This document shows positions 57,940 through 64,000 of a DNA stretch of 64,000 nucleotides, piece by piece. Source of the DNA: Euphorbia lathyris (lineage: Eukaryota; Streptophyta; Magnoliopsida; Malpighiales; Euphorbiaceae); the NCBI RefSeq assembly GCF_963576675.1, contig NC_088913.1, positions 81,963,001 to 82,027,000 on the forward strand. Direction: 5' to 3'. The notes under the pieces were generated by a model. It had not been told where the DNA came from, did no database searches, and saw only the letters and a program-made list of their open reading frames with translations. The position numbers were made by a program, and so were the translations under genes. Every line of letters starts with the position of its first letter. Position 1 is the first letter of the stretch.

Positions 57940-58440
57940 GCAATGAGAAGTTAACCACAGAATCAATCAACTTAAAAATTAATAAAAAATTAATCTAAAA
58001 CTAATATATATTATTTATTTATTAATTAAAAAATTATTTTATAAATTCAATTAAAAAATATATTATACTTATCTAAAAATAATAATATAAAAAGATTTAA
58101 TATAAAGAAAATACAACAATATCATTATAATAAAATAAAAAAATAAATTTACAATTAAAAATACCTTTATTCATTATCGCTTAGACAGTATCTAAACAAT
58201 CTAACGATATTGAAACGATCTAACCAAGACCCAAACGACGGTCTAAAAGTCAATAGAACTCTAGAAAATTCTAATCATAGAAAATCAGAACGGATTCTCG
58301 ATTTCAAACATCTAGACAGAATCTAAACAATCCAAACAGCCTTCGTTTGGACAAGTAAATACGTATAGTTAAAAAATAAACAGATAAAAATTTAAAATTA
58401 AGATTATCACTATCCGTAATACCCTATCCATAGAAGATTG
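57940..58440. repeat. Diverged direct repeat, copy 1
   Basis: ACTAATATATATTATTTATT, AATATATTATACTTATCTAA and TAGAAAATCAGAACGGATTC have counterparts in order at 60745-60950 and 62170-62360 (copy 2, split by about 1.2 kb), and the end part at 62545-62790. Confidence 0.65.
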
Positions 58441-58548
58441 ATTCACATAAAATTAAAATAATTTTTAAAAACATTTCATCAAACACTTTAAAATTAATCC
58501 TCTATAATAAATTGCCTATTAGATCAGAGACTGATACCATACATTTTT

Positions 58549-59527
58549 GGGTTAATTATAAAAAACTACACTGTGGTTTCGCCGATTTTGCGATGTGGTA
58601 CCTGTGGGTTTTTTTTCTTACAAACACCTCCATGTGGTTGTCGCCGTTATACAAATCAAGGAAACGGCAAAAAATCTGTTAAAAATCTGACGTGGAACAG
58701 GGGCAATTTAGGAAATTCGATTTTTTTATTTTATTTTTCTCTCTCCTCCTCTCTCCTTCATCGTTGATTCTCTTCTTCCACGATTTTCTTCTTCTTCACC
58801 TTCACCTAGAATCTTTTCTTCTTCTTCTTCTTTCTCTTCCTCCTCCTCCTCCTCTTTCTTCTTCTTCCTCTCTTCTCTTCTTCTTCCTATTTTTCTTCTT
58901 TTTTTTCTAATTTTTTTTTAATTCTGGATCCAGATTTCTGGAAATTCCAGATTCTGGAATTTCCAGATTTCCGGAATTTCCAGATTCTGGAATTTCCAGA
59001 ATCTGGAATTTCCAGATTTCTGGAATTTCCAGAACGTGAAGAACGTTCTTCACGTCTGGAATTTCCAGAAATCTGGAAATTCCAGAAATCTGGAAATTCC
59101 AGAAATTAAGAACGTCTCTGGACGTTCTTGACGTCTGGAATTTCCAGAAATTAGGAATTTTCAGAATTAAAAAAAGAAAAAAAAGAAAAAAGGGAAAGAT
59201 GAAGAGAAGAAATAAGGAAGAAGAAGAAATGAAAGGAAGAAGAGGAGAAAATGGAAGAAGAAGAACATAAAGTGGAAGAGAAAATGGAGGAAGAAGAAGA
59301 AGAGGAACGAAGAAGAAGAGAAGAAGAAGATGAAGTCAACCTAAAAATTAAGAAAAAAAAAGTCAAAATTTTTCTTTCCCAAATTGCCCCTCTGATTTAA
59401 CAGATTTTTTGCCGTTTCCTTGATTTGTATAACGGCGACAACCATAGGGAGGTGTTTGTAAAAAAAAAACCACAGGTATCACATCGCAAATCGGCGAAAC
59501 CACATGGTAGTTTTTTGTAATTAACCC
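58549..59527. mobile_element. MULE-type fold-back MITE, 979 bp
   Basis: Ends start GGGTTAATTA(Y)AAAAAACTAC. Perfect 9 bp duplication TACATTTTT flanks it (58540-58548 and 59528-59536). The arms of about 170 bp pair well, continue into complementary CT-rich and GA-rich tracts, and meet in a centre of TTTCTGGAAATTCCAG-type palindromes. No ORF of biological significance. Confidence 0.95.
58920..59165. repeat. Palindrome array, TCTGGAATTTCCAGA type
   Basis: The 15 bp palindrome TCTGGAATTTCCAGA and close variants recur about a dozen times, with AGAACGTTCT cores at about 59030-59050 and 59110-59130. It forms the loop side of the fold-back MITE. Confidence 0.92.
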
Positions 59528-59539
59528 TACATTTTTAAT

Positions 59540-59840
59540 GCTACTATAGCTAGTTAGAATTTCATTTTTGATACTCTCATCTACACATTTTTATCGCAAA
59601 TGTGTAGATGCGACAACTCTTGTCGCATTTGTGACGCATTCGTCACAAATACGACATCGCAATAGTTCAATTGTTATATTTTTTTCTTTCTCAGTTTTTG
59701 AACTTTCCATCCTAATCTTTTTACAGACACTAATTTTTCAAAGGTTGAACGAAACATAATCTCTTCTTTCTATAAATCACCTTCTTTTCATCGATTTAAA
59801 ATGGTGAAAAAGACGTTGAGAGTCTGAGAAAAAAGGTGAA
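59540..59840. other. Intergenic, no gene seen
   Basis: Contains small inverted repeats near 59580-59665 (CACATTTTTATCGCAAATGTG; TGTGACGCATTCGTCACA) and nothing else. Confidence 0.4.
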
Positions 59841-59847
59841 TTGAAAT

Positions 59848-59955
59848 AAATATATTCTTGTCCAAAATAGATGAAAGTATCTAATTTGGTAAGATAGAAA
59901 CAAATATATTCTTGTCCAAAATAGATGAAAGTATCTAATTTGGTAAGATAGAAAC
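59848..59955. repeat. 54 bp tandem duplication
   Basis: Two adjacent copies of AAATATATTCTTGTCCAAAA...GGTAAGATAGAAAC, essentially identical. Confidence 0.9.
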
Positions 59956-60019
59956 AAAGTAGGTTAGATATGTAAATGAATCCTTTTTGTTGGGCTAGAT
60001 TTATAATTAATCTAAAAAA

Positions 60020-60760
60020 ATGAACTAATGGTGGTGGACAGCTGTTTAACTTATTATGATGGTCAACCATGATTACAGCACGAGAAGAGAGCAGAAAAAA
60101 TATTCGTACTCAATTTTATCTCAAATTACTTTAATAATAAGAAATAAATAATATAAAAAAAACATGTCTTATTACATTGAGAATCTGATAAAAAAAAAAA
60201 AAAAACCTAACCAATATCAATAAAAGATTGAAGGGGTAAGACAAGTCAAATTTTAAAGTTAGATTTTTTTACTTGGGATTATTTGGATTTTTATATTTGA
60301 GATTATCTAAATTATCAGAGTGAATAAATGCTCTCATTGCTCCTATTATAAATCCACTTCTAAAAACGGACATATAATGATAATAAAATCAACCATTGTC
60401 TATTAAAATAATAGAACGAATATAAAAATACTTTTAAAATATCTAATATCCGTTATAATTTTTTTTATATTAAAAAATATTTGTTTGAAATATAAAATGT
60501 AAAATTTAAACCCATCCATTTGTTCTTCAAATATTTGAATTTCTTCGATCATTGATATAAAATTCAATTTATTAATTTTTAAATAGATAATTTATTAAAT
60601 TTATAATTAACGAATAAAAATATCCATAAATATCTATGAATTAAATAGAGTAAAAATATAAATTGCAAAAAATATACCCATTAAAATAATAAAACAAATA
60701 CAAATAAAATTATAAAAGATACTAATCGAAACACTGAACCTTTAAAAATTAATCAAAAAC
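60020..60760. repeat. Paralogue of 49020-51650 without the LINE (empty site)
   Basis: Aligns with 49020-49127 and then 51075-51650 (TGTTTAACNTATTATGATGG, CTCAATTTTATCTCAAATTA, AAATAAATAATATAAAAA, GAGAATCTGATAAAAAAA). The LINE insertion point corresponds to about 60139/60140. Confidence 0.88.
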
Positions 60761-60954
60761 TAATATATATTATTTATTTATTAATCAACAAATTATTATA
60801 TATAAAAAATATATTATATTTATCAAAAACTAATAATATAAAATTACTTAATATAAAAAAATTCTAACAATATAATTATAATAAAAAAAATAATTTTTTA
60901 ATATTGTCATAAAACAAAAATATACAATTCACAATTAAAAATATTTTTATTTAG

Positions 60955-61426
60955 GATATTGATATATACCGCAAAAGTTATACTTTTGAGATTTATACCA
61001 TCCTCACAATTTCAAACCAATAACCAAAAACTCTCAAATCCTCTCTAGCTTTTGAAGCTTTTCATAAAATCCGACCTAAAACGACATACCGCCGCCAAAA
61101 GAAGGAAAGGAAAAAGGCTTAATGAATCTTCCGATAAGTTTTTTTTTAAAAAAATATGTCCGAAATCACGAGTTCCACCTCCGAAATCGGAGACGGAACC
61201 CATTTTCTTTTACCTAAACGGAACTCCGACGCCGTTGCCACCACGGACAAAACGGACGAACTAGATGACGCATCCGTTTAGGCTTATTCCTTCAAAAAAA
61301 ATCAAAATTTAAAAAACGAATTTTTAATTTAAATTTATATCGTAAGATTACTTCGTATTCGAAAAAAATGGTCTTCGAAAATACTCGGATCCATTTTCGT
61401 CAAATTCGGGTTTTTAGACTTGGAAG
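60955..61426. other. Unassigned segment left of the hAT MITE
   Basis: Interrupts the diverged direct repeat. Includes a short open stretch at 61052-61264 rich in Lys, Pro and Thr with no recognised family. Confidence 0.35.
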
Positions 61427-62093
61427 TAGGGCTGTAAATGAACAGAGCCGCTCATGAACGGCTCGGTGATCGGCTCGATAAAAGCTCGACTCGACTCGGC
61501 TCGATTTGTAAATGAGCTGCTCGTGAACACGATTTACTGGCTCGGTTCGTAAATGAGCCAAGCTTGAGCAGGCCAAAGCTCGGCTCGAAAGCTCGCGAGC
61601 AGGCTCGATTAGAACATTTATGAACAAATTTTAGTTTTGTAGAAAACTATATAGTTTTGTGTTAGTTCATAAATATCTAAACTTAATATTATTTCGTTTG
61701 CTATTAGATGAGTTCGTTCACAAACATAATAAATGAGTAATAGACGAACTATTTGTAAGCATCTTGTTTATTTATTCACGAACTTTACTTGTGAGCTTGT
61801 TTATGTACACAATTAAAGAGTTATTTGCGAGCAAACTTAAAAAATATAATTAACAATTTACTCACAAACAATTCATGGTTAGATAATTTTTTTTTAATGA
61901 ACCAAATCCAAAAAAGGATTTTGGACTCGAAACAAGCTCGAAGCTCGGCTCAAGCTCGTTGAGCAAGCCAAAGCTCGGCTCGAACTCAGCTCGTTAATTT
62001 TATAGCAAGCTCGGCTCGGACTCAAGCTCGTTAATTTTATAACGAACCGAGCTTGAACAGGTCAAAGCTCGGCTCGGCTTGATTACAGTCCTA
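61427..62093. mobile_element. hAT-type MITE, 667 bp
   Basis: Ends TAGGGCTGTAAATGAAC at left and TTGATTACAGTCCTA at right are inverted repeats with mismatches. The 8 bp duplication CTTGGAAG is perfect on both sides (61419-61426 and 62094-62101). Subterminal zones are full of GCTCGGCTCG/CGAGCCGAGC motifs. No ORF. Confidence 0.95.
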
Positions 62094-62101
62094 CTTGGAA
62101 G

Positions 62102-63000
62102 AGAAAGGAAAAAAAAAATTGAGTTTTTAAAAAAATTAAAATGAAAAAAACATAAATATCAAAAGAGTACTATGGATAAAAAAAAAAGTTACGGAACTCA
62201 CTTTATTTATTATTACTTATTAATCATTATCATGCTTTTAATCATTATCACTACATAAGACGATCTAATCAAAACCAAACAACTGAAAATCATCTAAAAA
62301 TCAATAACACACATAAAAAAAACTAATCATAGAAAATCAAAATACACCTAAAATCAATATACTTTTAATGTCAGAAGCAATAAAACACCTAAAAAAATAC
62401 ACCTAAAATCAATATACATTTAATATAAAAGCAGAATCAACTAAGACAATAAAACACCTAAAAAAAATACACCTAAAATCAATATACTTTTAATATCAAA
62501 GTAGGATCAACTAAGACTTTATGTAGCGCTTTGCATAATTTTGCCTTCGTTTCGAAAAATGATTACATATAATTAAAAAATAAACTAAATTAAAATTTAA
62601 AATTAAAATTAATACTACCTACAAATACCCTACTCATACCCTCGCCTACCCATACAATCCACAGTAATCCTACTCGACTTCTCACCTTCGTTTCGAAAAA
62701 TGAATACTTAATAATTAAAAAATAAAGTGAATAAAAATTTAAAAGTGAAATTAAAACTACCCAGAATACCCTATCCATACCATCCTTAGTCCCTCCAGCT
62801 CGAGATTTTATATCGTGCTAATAGAGTTACAACTAGGATAGCTAGTTGGAACTATCAGCCAATAAAACCTATCCAAGTGTATATGAGGAGGGTCCACACT
62901 AATTAAAAACTTAAATTTTTGTTTGGCGCTACTCGTAGAGTTCTTCCTCTTTCCCATCTCTTTATTGTGCAAGATTAGAAAATTAAAAAAAACCTAAAAC
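62102..63000. other. Intergenic, AT-rich, with diverged repeats
   Basis: 62170-62360 and 62545-62790 belong to the repeat described at 57940-58440. ACACCTAAAATCAATATAC is repeated three times at 62345-62490. No gene seen. Confidence 0.5.
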
Positions 63001-63727
63001 TAAATTTTCTACAGTTGCCAATTTTCTTGCGCACATGTGTTTCTTTCTCGCCATCAACTATTGTCTTGGATTTATTTTCAATTCCTCAGTGTTGGCTGGT
63101 TCCAGAATTCTCAAAGGTGAGTGGAATTATTTTTATTTTTATTTTTAATGTTTTTCATTGTTTAAAAGGATAAAAAAAAGAGAAGATAGACATAAACTCC
63201 GATTAGATGATAATTGAATTTGTTTAGTTGTAAATAAATGGATTCCCAATAAATTCTAGTGCTGTAACTGAAGAGGAAAAAAGAATAAAGAAATAAAGTT
63301 ATGGAAAGATGTGAACATGATAATGGAAAAGAATTACAATCAATCACTCATCCATATATACGATCCAGAAACTAGGAATTATTAGATGCAAATTATCTAT
63401 AAACTATTAACTTTATTTAATTAACCTTCAATCTTAACTTTATAAAAATACTAGCTCTTTACAAGATTAGTAATCTAGCAAATTTCTCATTTTGTTCATT
63501 GTTTTTCTTCTTGGTAAAATATATATTTGGTAATTGAATATTGTTAACTCCTCCATTGCAATATTAGCCATCTATTCCATTAGTCAAATATATAATCAGA
63601 ATAACATGAACTTTATTCATTTTCTTAAATTTGAAGTTGTTTCTCCTATTTGGTAATAATTTTATTTTATTTCAGCAATGTTCTGACTATTGTTATATTT
63701 GTTTTTTTACTTGATTTGGATCGAATT

Positions 63728-64000
63728 ATGGTCTATGAATCAATCGATCGTTGTCAACAAACGAACGTTTATTATTCTCGTTCGTTCTTCACAAAAAAAT
63801 TGCAGTCCTCAATCACATTCAAAAGTACAATGGAAAATATAAAAGGTACCGTTTTTATTTACATACCTTTTTCTTTATGTTATTATTATAATGATTATTA
63901 TTTTTTACTTATAGATATTAATGAAAATGGAGACAATATCTTAATTGATGAAGAGAATAATTTGCATATTATTCGCAATGATCAATTTAATGACAATTTG
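63728..64000 (+). CDS. Possible spliced gene running off the right edge, unknown product
   Basis: An ATG at 63728 opens 39 codons (MVYESIDRCQQTNVYYSRSF...) to a donor AAAG|GTACC at 63845. After a 69 bp AT-rich intron, the acceptor TTATAG ends at 63914 and the frame stays open to the window edge with an acidic, Asn-rich stretch (DINENGDNILIDEENNLHII). Phase fits (G|AT). A further possible 5' exon ends at a strong donor CAAAG|GTGAG at 63116, but its ATG frame does not join cleanly, so it may be untranslated. No family is recognised. Chance ORFs cannot be excluded. Confidence 0.35.
   Translation, partial: MVYESIDRCQQTNVYYSRSFFTKKLQSSITFKSTMENIKGTVFIYIPFSLCYYYNDYYFLLIDINENGDNILIDEENNLHIIRNDQFNDNL

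Overview
The window is nuclear DNA of a flowering plant, most probably a eudicot; the species cannot be named from sequence alone. It is AT-rich with very few host genes. Plant hallmarks are L1-type LINEs with DUF4283-type ORF1s, a copia and a gypsy-type LTR element primed by initiator-Met tRNA, CACTA, Mutator-like, hAT and Helitron elements, a seed-type Em (LEA group 1) gene, and fragments of plant-specific families (B3, F-box/kelch, pectinesterase).

Only three items look like functional or possibly functional host genes: an intact two-exon Em-like LEA gene (28550-29257, minus), a tRNA-Phe(GAA) gene or recent pseudogene (45354-45426, minus), and a possible spliced gene running off the right edge (63728-64000, plus). 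A pectinesterase pseudogene lies at 18674-19330.

Layout. 1-3578: decayed LINE (family A, copy 1). 4105-6685: internally deleted copia element. 7988-13889: four tandem copies of a ~480 bp AT-rich unit, the first split by a 4 kb MULE (8378-12331) whose four-exon FAR1/MULE/SWIM/OTU gene is itself split by a hAT MITE. 14240-17990: duplicated AT-rich blocks containing a MULE-type MITE and a Helitron with repeated 5' ends; the neighbouring duplicates provide empty sites for both. 20582-26525: a CACTA element carrying a broken B3-domain gene copy. 28450-29420: the Em gene with seed/ABA motifs on both sides. 30486-38740: LINE B (minus), interrupted by a second CACTA element (32344-35370) that carries an F-box/kelch gene fragment and a nested Helitron. 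39575-45298: an LTR element without reverse transcriptase that encodes a retropepsin between two protein-repeat arrays. 48371-48876: MITE. 49128-51074: LINE A copy 2, with its pre-insertion site preserved near 60139. 51870-57350: LINE C (minus). 58549-59527: fold-back MITE filled with palindromes. 61427-62093: hAT MITE.

The host genes show no sign of working as a pathway. The main interest is nesting, recoverable target-site duplications, in-window empty sites, gene capture by two CACTA elements, and an unusual protease-bearing LTR element. Boundaries given with target-site duplications were read directly from the sequence; other boundaries are approximate.
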